Source: Bordetella genomosp. 10 (GTDB lineage Bacteria > Pseudomonadota > Gammaproteobacteria > Burkholderiales > Burkholderiaceae_B). From it: a stretch of DNA of 64,000 bases. Under the pieces are notes generated by a model. It had not been told where the DNA came from. It searched no databases and worked only from the letters and a program-made list of their open reading frames with translations. The translations under genes were made by a program, and so were the position numbers. Each line of letters starts with the position of its first letter. Position 1 is the first letter of the stretch. Shown one piece after another: positions 41,463 to 49,890 of the stretch. Location: assembly GCF_002261225.1 (NCBI RefSeq), contig NZ_NEVM01000005.1, forward strand, positions 1,178,001 through 1,242,000, given 5' to 3'.

Positions 41463-44233
41463 TGGGCATGGACAGCCCCCTCGTCCGCCAGCCGGCCGCA
41501 ACGCAGGCCGCCGACCCGGCCACCACCGCCACCATCTGCTGTTACTGCGGCACCGGCTGCGGCGTGCGGGTGCACACCGAGGCCGGCCGGGTCACCGGCG
41601 TTAGCGGCGACGACGACCATCCGTCCAGCCTGGGCAAGCTGTGCAGCAAGGGCCGCGCCCTGGCCGATACCGTGCGCGACGACGGCGCCCGCGTCCTGCG
41701 CGCGCAATGGCGCGAGCATCGCGACGCGCCGCGCCGCGAGCTGGCCCTGGACGACGCCCTGGATGTGGCCGCCGCCCGCCTCGCGGAAATCATCGGCCGC
41801 CACGGGCCGGACGCCGTCGCCTTCTATCTCTCCGGCCAGTTGCTGACCGAGGACTACGCGGTCTTCAACAAGCTGGCGCGCGCCCTGGTCGGCACCAACA
41901 ACGTCGACACCAACTCGCGCCTGTGCATGTCCAGCGCCGTGGCCGGATACAAGCAGACCCTGGGCGCGGACGCGCCGCCCGCCTGCTACGAAGACCTCGG
42001 CCTGGCCGACACGGTGCTGATCGCGGGCTCCAACGCCGCCCATGCCCACCCCATCCTGTTCCGCCGCCTGGAAGCCGCGAAACAGGCCCGGCCGGACATG
42101 AAAATCATCCTGGTCGACCCGCGCCGCACCGACACCGCCGAGCTGGCCGACCTGCATCTGCCCATCCTGCCCGGCAGCGACGTGGCGCTGTTCCACGCCA
42201 TGCTGCACGCGATGCAGGACGAAGGGCTGCTCGACCAGGCCTTCATCGCGCGCCACACCACCGGCTTCGCCGCCCTGCGCGAACGGATCGCCGCCTGCCC
42301 GCCGGCCGTGGCGCAGGACCTGTGCGGCGTGCCGGCCGCCGACATCGTCACGGCCGCGCGCTGGTTCGGCCGCGCCGGCGCGGCGCTGTCGCTCTATACG
42401 ATGGGCCTGAACCAGTCCAGCAGCGGCACGGCGAAGAATGCCGCCCTGATCCATCTGCACCTGGCCACGGGGCAGATCGGCAAGCCCGGCGCCGGCCCCT
42501 TCTCCCTGACCGGGCAACCCAACGCCATGGGCGGCCGCGAAGCGGGCGGCATGGCCACGCTGCTGCCCGGCCACCGCGACCCGGCCGACGCCGCCCATCG
42601 CGCCGAGGTCGCCGCGCTGTGGGGCGTTCCCCGCTTGCCGGAACGGCCGGGCCTGCCGGCCGTGGAAATGTTCGACGCCCTGCTGGACGGACGCATCAAG
42701 GCCATCTGGATCGCGGCCACCAACCCCGCGCAATCCCTGCCCGACCAGGCGCGCGTCCGCGCGGCGCTGGCGCGCGCCGAACTCGTCATCGTGCAGGAGG
42801 CCTTCGCGGGCGTCGAAACGCTGGACTATGCGGACCTGGTGCTGCCCGCCGCCACCTGGCCGGAAAAGGAAGGCACGGTGACCAATTCCGAGCGCCGCAT
42901 CAGCCGCGTGCGCGCCGCCATCGCCGCCCCGGGCGACGCCCAGCCGGACTGGCGCCTGGCCGCGGGCGTCGCGCGACGCCTGGCCGCGCGCATCGCGCCG
43001 GCGCGCGCGGCGCTGTTCGACTATCCCGGCGAAGCGGCGGTATTCGCCGAGCACGCCGCCACCACGGCGGGCCGCGACCTGGACTACAGCGCGCTGACGT
43101 ACCGCATCCTGGACGAGCAGGGCCCGCAGCAATGGCCCTACCGCCCCGGCCTGCCGCCGTCGCGCCGCCTGTACGCCGACGGCGTCTTCGCCACGGCCGA
43201 CGGCCGGGCGCGCTTCGTCGACGTGGCCTATACGCCGGTGGCGGAGCCGGTGACGGCCGAGTATCCGCTGCGCCTGACCACCGGCCGCTTGCGCGACCAT
43301 TGGCACACCATGGCGCGCACGGCGCTGTCGCCCTCCCTGGTGCGCCACGTGGAGGCGCCCTGGCTGTCCCTGCACCCGGACGACATGGAGGAGCTGGGAC
43401 TGGCGGAAAACGCCCTGGCGACGGTGCGTTCGCGCCGCGGCGAAATCGTCCTGCCGGCGCGCGCGGACGCCAGCCTGCGGCGCGGCCAGGCCTGGCTGCC
43501 GATGCATTGGGGCAGCGCCTTCATGGCGGGCGAAGGCGTCAATGCGCTGACCAATCCGGCGCGCGATCCCGTCTCGCGCCAGCCGGAACTGAAGCATTGC
43601 GCGATCGCGGTGGCGCCGGCCGCCCTGCCCTGGCAGGCCGCCGGCTGGGTGCGCGGCGACGCCGCGGCCCTGCGCCGCGCGCTGGCGCCCTGGCTGCGCC
43701 GCTTCCCCTATGCTGTGCTGCTGCCCAGCGCCATCGCCGGCGGCGGCCTGGGCATGGCCATCGCGGCCGCGCGGGCGCCCGAAACGGACCTGCTGGCGAC
43801 GCTGTACGAGGAACTGGGCCTGGGCCCGGATGCCAGCGCCGTCTACGACGATCCCGCGCGCGGCAAGCTGCGCCGCGTGGCGCTGGACCAGGGGAGACCC
43901 CGCGCCTTCTTCCTGGCCGGCGACCTGCTCGCCCACGACGCCCTGGCCGCCTGGGCCGACGGCGGCGACGCGCCCGCCAGCCTGGCGCGGCTGCTGCTGG
44001 GGCAAACCGGAACCGCCGCGGCGCCGCGCGCGCGCACGATCTGCGTGTGCGTGGGCGTCACCGATCGCGCCATCGCGGCGGGCATCGCCGGCGGGCTCGA
44101 CCTGGACGGACTCAAGCAAACCCTGGGCTGCGCCACCGGCTGCGGCTCCTGCGCTCCCGAAATTTCGCGCATGATCGCATGTGCGCGAACCGCCACGAAG
44201 GCCATTCATCATGATCCCGTACACGTCTCCTGA
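41462..44233 (+). CDS. nasA: assimilatory nitrate reductase catalytic subunit
   Basis: The 923-residue molybdopterin oxidoreductase reduces nitrate to nitrite in the cytoplasm. The N-terminal [4Fe-4S] site is CCYCGTGCGV...KLCSKG. Mo-bis-MGD domain segments follow (NNVDTNSRLCMSSAVAGYK, IAGSNAAHAHPILFRR, GREAGGMATLLPGHRDP). The C-terminal BFD-like [2Fe-2S] site is CVCVG...GCATGCGSCAPEI. There is no Tat signal, as expected for the Nas type. The start at ATG 41462 overlaps the reductase stop; GTG 41459 or ATG 41468 are alternatives. Confidence 0.94.
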   Translation: MGMDSPLVRQPAATQAADPATTATICCYCGTGCGVRVHTEAGRVTGVSGDDDHPSSLGKLCSKGRALADTVRDDGARVLRAQWREHRDAPRRELALDDALDVAAARLAEIIGRHGPDAVAFYLSGQLLTEDYAVFNKLARALVGTNNVDTNSRLCMSSAVAGYKQTLGADAPPACYEDLGLADTVLIAGSNAAHAHPILFRRLEAAKQARPDMKIILVDPRRTDTAELADLHLPILPGSDVALFHAMLHAMQDEGLLDQAFIARHTTGFAALRERIAACPPAVAQDLCGVPAADIVTAARWFGRAGAALSLYTMGLNQSSSGTAKNAALIHLHLATGQIGKPGAGPFSLTGQPNAMGGREAGGMATLLPGHRDPADAAHRAEVAALWGVPRLPERPGLPAVEMFDALLDGRIKAIWIAATNPAQSLPDQARVRAALARAELVIVQEAFAGVETLDYADLVLPAATWPEKEGTVTNSERRISRVRAAIAAPGDAQPDWRLAAGVARRLAARIAPARAALFDYPGEAAVFAEHAATTAGRDLDYSALTYRILDEQGPQQWPYRPGLPPSRRLYADGVFATADGRARFVDVAYTPVAEPVTAEYPLRLTTGRLRDHWHTMARTALSPSLVRHVEAPWLSLHPDDMEELGLAENALATVRSRRGEIVLPARADASLRRGQAWLPMHWGSAFMAGEGVNALTNPARDPVSRQPELKHCAIAVAPAALPWQAAGWVRGDAAALRRALAPWLRRFPYAVLLPSAIAGGGLGMAIAAARAPETDLLATLYEELGLGPDASAVYDDPARGKLRRVALDQGRPRAFFLAGDLLAHDALAAWADGGDAPASLARLLLGQTGTAAAPRARTICVCVGVTDRAIAAGIAGGLDLDGLKQTLGCATGCGSCAPEISRMIACARTATKAIHHDPVHVS

Positions 44234-45029
44234 AACCCGCACGCCGGCCGCCGGCGCCCCGGGCAAGGTCTGGCTGGTGGGCGCCGGTCCCGGCGATCCC
44301 GAACTGCTGACGATCAAGGCCGCCCGCGTCCTCGCCCAGGCCGACGTCTGGCTGATCGACGACCTGGTGGGCGCCGGCATCCTGGACCTGGCCGCGCCGG
44401 GCACGCGCATGATCAAGGTCGGCAAGCGCGGCGGCTGCCGCTCGACGCCGCAGGATTTCATCCTGCGGTTGATGGCGCGCCATGCGCGGCAGGGCCGCCG
44501 CGTGGCGCGCGTCAAGGGCGGCGACCCCTTCATTTTCGGGCGCGGCGGCGAGGAAATGGCGTGGCTGGCGGCGCGCGGCATCGCCGCGGAAGCCGTCGGC
44601 GGGCAGACCGCCGGCCTGGCGGTGGGCGCGGCGCTGGGATTGCCGTTGACGCATCGCGGCCTCAGCCGCGGCGTGGCCCTGGTCACCGCGCACACCATGG
44701 ACGGCTCGCGTCCCGACTGGCGCGGCCTGGCCGCCAGCGGCCTGACGGTCGTCTGCTACATGGGCATGAGCGATGCCGCCAGCCTGGCGCGGGAATGCAT
44801 GGCGGCGGGATACGCCGCCGACCTGCCGGTGGCCGCCGTGCATCGCGTCTCCTGTCCGGACCAGCGCCACGTCGTCACTACCCTGGCCGGGATGGCCGAG
44901 GCCATCGCGCGCGCCGGCCTGGAAAGCCCCGCGGTGATCGTCCTGGGCGAAGTCGTCTCCTTGATGGAAACGACGCGCCTGCCCGCCGCCGCGCCATGGC
45001 CGGCGACACATGCCTGCGCGGCCGCGTGA
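44211..45029 (+). CDS. cobA: uroporphyrinogen-III C-methyltransferase (siroheme synthesis)
   Basis: The 272-residue SAM-dependent enzyme makes precorrin-2, the siroheme precursor needed by nitrite and sulfite reductases. Motifs are KVWLVGAGPGDPELLTIKA, VARVKGGDPFIFGRGGEE, GLPLTHRGLS, CYMGMSDA and SPAVIVLGEVV. ATG 44211 follows GAAGG and overlaps the nasA end by 23 nt, so it is the last gene of the operon. The usual GITAA segment reads VGGQTAGLAVG here, a mild variation. Confidence 0.92.
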   Translation: MIPYTSPETRTPAAGAPGKVWLVGAGPGDPELLTIKAARVLAQADVWLIDDLVGAGILDLAAPGTRMIKVGKRGGCRSTPQDFILRLMARHARQGRRVARVKGGDPFIFGRGGEEMAWLAARGIAAEAVGGQTAGLAVGAALGLPLTHRGLSRGVALVTAHTMDGSRPDWRGLAASGLTVVCYMGMSDAASLARECMAAGYAADLPVAAVHRVSCPDQRHVVTTLAGMAEAIARAGLESPAVIVLGEVVSLMETTRLPAAAPWPATHACAAA

Positions 45030-45645
45030 CGTGACCGCCAGATACGCCGCTCATGTGCGCCGCTCATGCGCGCCGACCACCTACGCCGCGCACCGGAATG
45101 CGCCAGCCCCATGCCGTGGGCGCGAACTGTCCCGCGCGCCGGCCGGACAGGCTTCCCGCGCCGCCATCCGCGGCGTGGCGGCGCCCGTCGTGCAACGGCC
45201 CCGAGGCAGCCGAAACCCCTTTAAAACAGGCTTTCGGCGCATCGCGCCCTGGCCTCCGGGCCGCAGCGGCAGGACCGCCGCGCGGACGGCGGCATCCTCG
45301 AAACCCTTGCGAAGCGCCTGGCAAGACGCCTTGCGCAGCGCCTTGCAAAACGCCTTGTATATAGGCTTTTCCCACACTGACGGACCGGCCGGACGCGATG
45401 CCGCGCGCGCCGCGCAACGCCGCGATGGCGACGTGCAAGCATGGTCGGCAAGGCATGACATTGCGTAAAAATCCCGTATTTTTAGGGCCCGTGGAGGCCA
45501 GAACCGTTGTTCCTGCGCGTCTCCGTGCGATTTATGCCGCGATACCGCGCAAATAATGTACACAGTCGCTTTGCTTCCGCTATCATCGCGTTCAGCCGGC
45601 GCATGGCGTGCGGCACGTATATTTCAACCCTAACTTTCATCGACC
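45030..45645. other. 616-nt intergenic region between cobA and HU gene
   Basis: No supported gene is present. Contents seen: a 12-nt tandem repeat at 45315-45362, an AT-rich inverted repeat TAAAAAT/ATTTTTA at 45466-45484, and a -10-like TATCAT about 65 nt before the HU ATG. The last 200 nt are probably the HU promoter region. Confidence 0.5.
45315..45362 (+). repeat. degenerate 12-nt tandem repeat, four copies
   Basis: The units are CGCCTGGCAAGA, CGCCTTGCGCAG, CGCCTTGCAAAA and CGCCTTGTATAT in direct succession. A partial unit (CCCTTGCGAAG) precedes them. The constant part is CGCCTTGC. Confidence 0.7.
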
Positions 45646-46086
45646 ATGGCCACTAAAAAAGCTCCTGCTAAGAAAGTTTCCACCGTTGCCAAGAAGGCTC
45701 CGGCCAAGGCCCCGGCCAAGAAGGCCGTCGCCACCAAGGCGGCTCCCGCCAAGAAAGCGGCCGCTCCCGTGTCCGTGATCAAGACCGCCCTGAACAAGAG
45801 CCAACTGGTGACCCACCTGGTCGAGCAGACTGGCGTCGAAGCCAAGTCGGTCAAGCTGGTCCTGGCCAGCCTGGAAGGCGCCGTGCTGGCTTCCGTGAAC
45901 AAGAAGGGCGCCGGCGAATTCGCGCTGCCCGGCCTGTTCAAGGTGTCGGTGCAGAAGGTTCCCGCCAAGCCCAAGCGCTTCGGCAAGGATCCCTTCTCCG
46001 GCGAAGAGCGCTGGTTCCCGGCCAAGCCGGCTTCGGTCAAGGTCAAGGTCCGTCCGCTGAAGAAGCTGAAGGACGCCGCCCAGTAA
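45646..46086 (+). CDS. HU-family DNA-binding protein with lysine/alanine-rich N-terminal tail
   Basis: The 146-residue protein starts with a histone H1-like tail of PAKKA/VAKKA repeats (residues 1-42). An HU fold follows (about 45-140: NKSQLVTHLVEQTGVEAKSV, FALPGLFKVSV). The beta-arm differs from standard HU (KRFGKDPFSGEERWFPAKPA) and is lysine-rich. Such HU-H1 hybrids are frequent in Bordetella and Burkholderia relatives and probably compact the nucleoid; regulation by tail length is an inference. It is followed by a palindrome and an intrinsic terminator. Confidence 0.92.
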   Translation: MATKKAPAKKVSTVAKKAPAKAPAKKAVATKAAPAKKAAAPVSVIKTALNKSQLVTHLVEQTGVEAKSVKLVLASLEGAVLASVNKKGAGEFALPGLFKVSVQKVPAKPKRFGKDPFSGEERWFPAKPASVKVKVRPLKKLKDAAQ

Positions 46087-46098
46087 GGCGGCCAGGCC

Positions 46099-46132
46099 AC
46101 GCGGCGCGCTCCGCGCGCGGAGCGCGCCGCGT
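46099..46132. repeat. perfect 34-bp palindrome after the HU gene
   Basis: Arms ACGCGGCGCGCTCCGCG and its exact complement meet with no loop. It lies 13 nt after the HU stop and just before a conventional terminator. As RNA it would form a very stable stem; as DNA it is a cruciform candidate. Confidence 0.8.
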
Positions 46133-46145
46133 CGTCCGATCTGGC

Positions 46146-46171
46146 AAAGCCCGCCGTCAGGCGGGCTTTTT
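46146..46171 (+). terminator. intrinsic terminator of the HU gene
   Basis: AAAGCCCGCC-GTCA-GGCGGGCTTTTT forms a GC-rich stem with a four-base loop and a T-run. The A-run on the left lets it work on the other strand as well. Confidence 0.9.
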
Positions 46172-46380
46172 GCATTCCGGCGCAAGCCCGCGCGCGCCCA
46201 GGCCGGGGGCACGCCCCGTTTGCCGCCGCGCCGCGAAAATCCCTATATAAATCCAGGCCTTAAGCAAATAACCATTCCAGGGGGTTGGCCGACACGAGCG
46301 CGCAAGATTCGCTACGATTGCACTTTTCGCTTTCATCGAGGCCGTAGTCTGGCCCGCCATGCGTATCGAGGCGCAGCATC

Positions 46381-48114
46381 ATGTACGTGTATGACCCCAT
46401 AGACCAACGTTTGGTCGAGGAGCGCGTCGCCCAGTTCCGCGACCAGACCCAGCGCTTCCTGTCCGGCGAGTTGACGGAGGACGACTTCCGCGTCCTGCGC
46501 CTGCAAAACGGCCTCTACATCCAGCGCCATGCGCCCATGCTGCGCGTGGCCATTCCCTACGGCATGCTGGCTTCGCGCCAATTGCGCATGCTGGCCCACA
46601 TCGCCCGCAAGTACGACCGCGGCTACGGCCATTTCAGCACCCGCCAGAACATGCAGTTCAACTGGCCCAAGCTGGAGCAGGTGCCGGACATCCTGGCCGA
46701 CCTGGCCACCGTGCAGATGCACGCCATCCAGACCAGCGGCAATTGCATCCGCAACACCACCACCGATCATTTCGCCGGCGTGGCCGCCGATGAGGTGACC
46801 AATCCGCTGGTGTGGTGCGAGATCATCCGCCAGTGGTCCATGCTGCACCCCGAATTCGCCTTCCTGCCGCGCAAGTTCAAGATCGCCGTCAGCGGCGCGC
46901 GGGAAGACCGCGCGGCCGTCGGCGTGCACGACATCGGCCTGCAGGCGGTCGAGCAGGACGGCGTCACCGGCTTTCGCGTCTGGGTCGGCGGCGGCATGGG
47001 CCGCACCCCCATCGTCGGCAAGCTGATCCGCCCCTTCGTCGCCTGGTACGACCTGCTGACCTATCTGCAGGCCGCGCTGCGGGTCTACAACCTGCACGGC
47101 CGCCGCGACAACAAGTACAAGGCGCGCATCAAGATCCTGGTCAAGGACCTGACGCCCGAGGTGTACGCGAAGCAGGTCGAGGAGGAATGGGCCTTCATCA
47201 AGGACGGCCCCAACCGCCTGAAGCAGGAAGACCTGGACCGCATCGCCGGACGCTTCACCTGGCCGGAATACGATGCCGACGCCGCCACGGCCGCCGACCC
47301 GACGCCCGGGCAGGCCGACGCCGACCCGGCCTTCGCGCGCTGGCTGCGCAAGAACACGCACGCGCACCGCGTGGCCGGCTATGCGTCGGTCACGCTGTCG
47401 CTGAAGGCCACCGGGGTCCCGCCCGGCGACGTCACCGACGCCCAGATGGACGCCATCGCCGACCTGGCGGACGCGTATTCGCACGGCGAGCTGCGCGTGT
47501 CGCACGAGCAGAACCTGATCCTGCCCGACGTCCGCCGCGACCGCCTGCACGCCTTGTGGGAAGCGCTCAAGCCGCTGGGGCTGGCCACGCCCAACATCGG
47601 CCTGCTGACCAACATCATTTCCTGTCCCGGCGGCGATTTCTGCGCCCTGGCCAACGCCGTGTCCATCCCGGTGGCGCAGGCCATCCAGGCCCGTTTCGAC
47701 GATCTGGACTACCTGTTCGAGATCGGCGAGCTGGACCTCAACATCTCCGGCTGCATCAACGCCTGCGGCCACCATCACGTCGGCCACATCGGCATCCTCG
47801 GCGTCGACAAGGCCGGCGAGGAGTGGTACCAGGTTACCATCGGCGGACGCCAGCACGGCGGCGAGAACGACCTGAACGACGTCGACCCGTCGCGCGCCGG
47901 CGGCGCCGCCATCGGCCGCATCATCGGACCGTCGTTCGCCCGCGAGGAAGTGCCGGACGTGGTCGAGAAACTGATCCAGACCTACCTGCGCCTGCGCGAC
48001 AGCGACGCGGAACGTTTCGTCGACGTGGTCACGCGCGTCGGCATCGACCCGTTCAAGGCCGACGTCTACAACGAACCCGCCAAGGACAAAGCCGGCGAGC
48101 CGGCCCATGCCTGA
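46381..48114 (+). CDS. cysI: siroheme sulfite/nitrite reductase hemoprotein (CysI-like)
   Basis: The 577-residue enzyme has two ferredoxin-like half-domains followed by siroheme/[4Fe-4S] domains. It shows YGHFSTRQNMQFNWPKL, IQTSGNCIRNTT, SCPGGDFCALA and GCINACGHHHVGHIGI. The four cysteines (CX5C and CX3C) hold the cluster that bridges to siroheme. In betaproteobacteria this gene plus DUF934 forms the assimilatory sulfite reduction unit; a nitrite reductase role is possible because the nas operon here lacks one. The upstream 200 nt contain AT-rich elements including CCTTAAGCAA at 46258-46267. Confidence 0.92.
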   Translation: MYVYDPIDQRLVEERVAQFRDQTQRFLSGELTEDDFRVLRLQNGLYIQRHAPMLRVAIPYGMLASRQLRMLAHIARKYDRGYGHFSTRQNMQFNWPKLEQVPDILADLATVQMHAIQTSGNCIRNTTTDHFAGVAADEVTNPLVWCEIIRQWSMLHPEFAFLPRKFKIAVSGAREDRAAVGVHDIGLQAVEQDGVTGFRVWVGGGMGRTPIVGKLIRPFVAWYDLLTYLQAALRVYNLHGRRDNKYKARIKILVKDLTPEVYAKQVEEEWAFIKDGPNRLKQEDLDRIAGRFTWPEYDADAATAADPTPGQADADPAFARWLRKNTHAHRVAGYASVTLSLKATGVPPGDVTDAQMDAIADLADAYSHGELRVSHEQNLILPDVRRDRLHALWEALKPLGLATPNIGLLTNIISCPGGDFCALANAVSIPVAQAIQARFDDLDYLFEIGELDLNISGCINACGHHHVGHIGILGVDKAGEEWYQVTIGGRQHGGENDLNDVDPSRAGGAAIGRIIGPSFAREEVPDVVEKLIQTYLRLRDSDAERFVDVVTRVGIDPFKADVYNEPAKDKAGEPAHA

Positions 48115-48634
48115 TACCCAGACCATCATGAAGAACCTGATCCGCTACGGCGAGCTCATCGACAACACCACGCGGCGCTTCGTCCCGCCCGAGGGCGACG
48201 CCGCCGCCCTGCCGCCCGACGAACCGGGCTGGGAAGTGCCGCTGGCCACCTGGCTGGCGGCGCGCGACGCCTTGCGCGCGCACCGGCATCCGGTGGCGGT
48301 ACTGCTGGGGCCGGCGGACGATCCGGCCGAACTGGCGCAGGACGGCGAACGCCATATCGATCCCGCGGGAATCGCCTACATCGCCATCGAATTCCCCTCC
48401 TACACCGACGGCCGCGGCTACTCCATCGCGCAGCAACTGCGGTCCCATTACGGCTGGCAGGGCGAGCTGCGCGCGGTGGGCGACATCCTGATCGACACCA
48501 TCCACTACCAGGCGCGCTGCGGCTTCGACAGCTTCGTCGTCAAGGAAGGCCACGATCCGCAAAAGGCCCTGCAGGCCCTGGGAACGTTCACGGTGCACTA
48601 CCAGCGCGAGTACCCGCGCCCGCTGGCGGCGTAA
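48107..48634 (+). CDS. DUF934 protein, partner of sulfite reductase
   Basis: The 175-residue protein of the DUF934 family shows IAYIAIEFPSYTDGRGYSIA, GWQGELRAVGDILIDTIHY and CGFDSFVVKEGHDP. The gene overlaps the cysI end by 8 nt, the usual arrangement in betaproteobacteria, where it is thought to assist electron transfer to or assembly of the reductase. That function is by association. The usual followers cysH, cysD and cysN are missing here; a terminator follows directly. ATG 48107 or ATG 48128 could be the start. Confidence 0.88.
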   Translation: MPDTQTIMKNLIRYGELIDNTTRRFVPPEGDAAALPPDEPGWEVPLATWLAARDALRAHRHPVAVLLGPADDPAELAQDGERHIDPAGIAYIAIEFPSYTDGRGYSIAQQLRSHYGWQGELRAVGDILIDTIHYQARCGFDSFVVKEGHDPQKALQALGTFTVHYQREYPRPLAA

Positions 48635-48666
48635 CGCCCGGCCGGAAAAACCCTGCCCTGCAATGC

Positions 48667-48693
48667 AACGCCGCCCCTTCGGGCGGCGTTTTG
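48667..48693 (+). terminator. intrinsic terminator after cysI-DUF934
   Basis: AACGCCGCCC-CTTC-GGGCGGCGTT is a 10-bp perfect stem followed by TTG and more T-rich sequence, 32 nt after the DUF934 stop. Confidence 0.88.
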
Positions 48694-48755
48694 CTTTGGT
48701 ATGCTTGACCGCTTGCTTGCCTCGCCTTCAACCGCGCAAGACACCATAAAACGCT

Positions 48756-49853
48756 ATGCACCTGCTCAAGCAAGAGAAGTTCCTGGTACTGGCCCTGCTC
48801 CTGGCCGTCGCGGCGCACTCGGGCATCATGGAAAGCGCCGCCGAGGGCGGCTGGATGGCCGCCCTGGCCGCGTCCGTGGTGCTGATCGCCGCCATCCTGG
48901 CCGCCTCGATGAGCGTGGCCAACCATGCCGAGCAGCTCGCGCACAAGGTGGGCGACCCGTATGGCAGCATGCTGCTGACCCTGGCCGCGGTGGCCGTGGA
49001 GGTCATCGTGCTGGGCATCGTCCTGGTCAACAGCGGCACGCCCACGCTGGCGCGCGACAGTATCTACGCCGCCGTCATGCTGGACATCAACGGCACGCTG
49101 GGGCTGGCCGCGCTGATCGGCGGCTTCAAGCACGGCGAGCAGTCCTACAACGACGATTCCGGCCGCACCTATACCGTCATGATCCTCACCGCCATGGGCA
49201 TTTCCATGGTCGTGCCGGAATTCGTGCCGTCGCAGTCCTGGGCGCTCTACAACGTCTTCACCATGGTCGCCCTGGTGCTGCTGTACAGCGTGTTCCTGCG
49301 CATGCAGGTGGGCCCGCACAGCTATTTCTTCAGCTACAGCTATCCGGACAAGAAGCGCCGGCCCGCCCCGCGGCAGGACGCCGAGGCGGAGCCGGAGAGC
49401 GGCGCGGCCACGTCGGTGATCGTCATGCTGGCCGGCGTGGCGGTCGTGGGCGCGCTGGCGGAGGCGCTGTCGGTGTCGATGCCGGCGGCGCTGGCGGGCA
49501 CCCACGCGCCCTTCGCGCTGCTGGCCCTGGTCGTGGCCATCATCTCGGCGGGTCCCGAAATCATCACCGCCCTGCGGGCGGCGCTGCGCAACCGCATGCA
49601 GTCCACGGTGAATATCGCCATGGGCGCGTCGCTGTCGACCGTGACGCTGACCATCCCCATCATTACCTTGCTGGCGATGTGCCTGGGGCAGCCGCTGCAA
49701 ATGGCGATGACGCCGGGGCAGGCGGTGATGACCGTCATCACGCTGGTGGTGGCGGCCATCAATCTCAACGACGGGCAGACCAACGCCATCGAGGGGATGA
49801 CGCACCTGGTGCTGTTCCTCACCTTCCTGATGCTGACGGCGATCGGGCTGTAG
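48756..49853 (+). CDS. chaA: calcium/proton antiporter, ChaA type
   Basis: The 365-residue inner-membrane protein has about 11 helices in two homologous halves. Each half has the acidic alpha-repeat motif of the CaCA superfamily: AAVAVEVIVLGIVLVNSG near residue 80 and VAIISAGPEIITALRAAL near residue 262. A charged loop (PDKKRRPAPRQDAEAEPE) separates the halves. It exports Ca2+ or Na+ (or K+) in exchange for protons. It stands alone after the cysI terminator. Confidence 0.9.
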   Translation: MHLLKQEKFLVLALLLAVAAHSGIMESAAEGGWMAALAASVVLIAAILAASMSVANHAEQLAHKVGDPYGSMLLTLAAVAVEVIVLGIVLVNSGTPTLARDSIYAAVMLDINGTLGLAALIGGFKHGEQSYNDDSGRTYTVMILTAMGISMVVPEFVPSQSWALYNVFTMVALVLLYSVFLRMQVGPHSYFFSYSYPDKKRRPAPRQDAEAEPESGAATSVIVMLAGVAVVGALAEALSVSMPAALAGTHAPFALLALVVAIISAGPEIITALRAALRNRMQSTVNIAMGASLSTVTLTIPIITLLAMCLGQPLQMAMTPGQAVMTVITLVVAAINLNDGQTNAIEGMTHLVLFLTFLMLTAIGL

Positions 49854-49890
49854 GTCGGGCTGCATAGGTCGGGCTGTTACCGTCCGGCTG

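Noticed and set aside
41246..44698. Very long minus-strand open frame (about 1150 codons) opposite nasA
   Set aside because: It is an antisense shadow produced by high GC at third positions. It has no recognisable domain and fully overlaps strongly supported genes.
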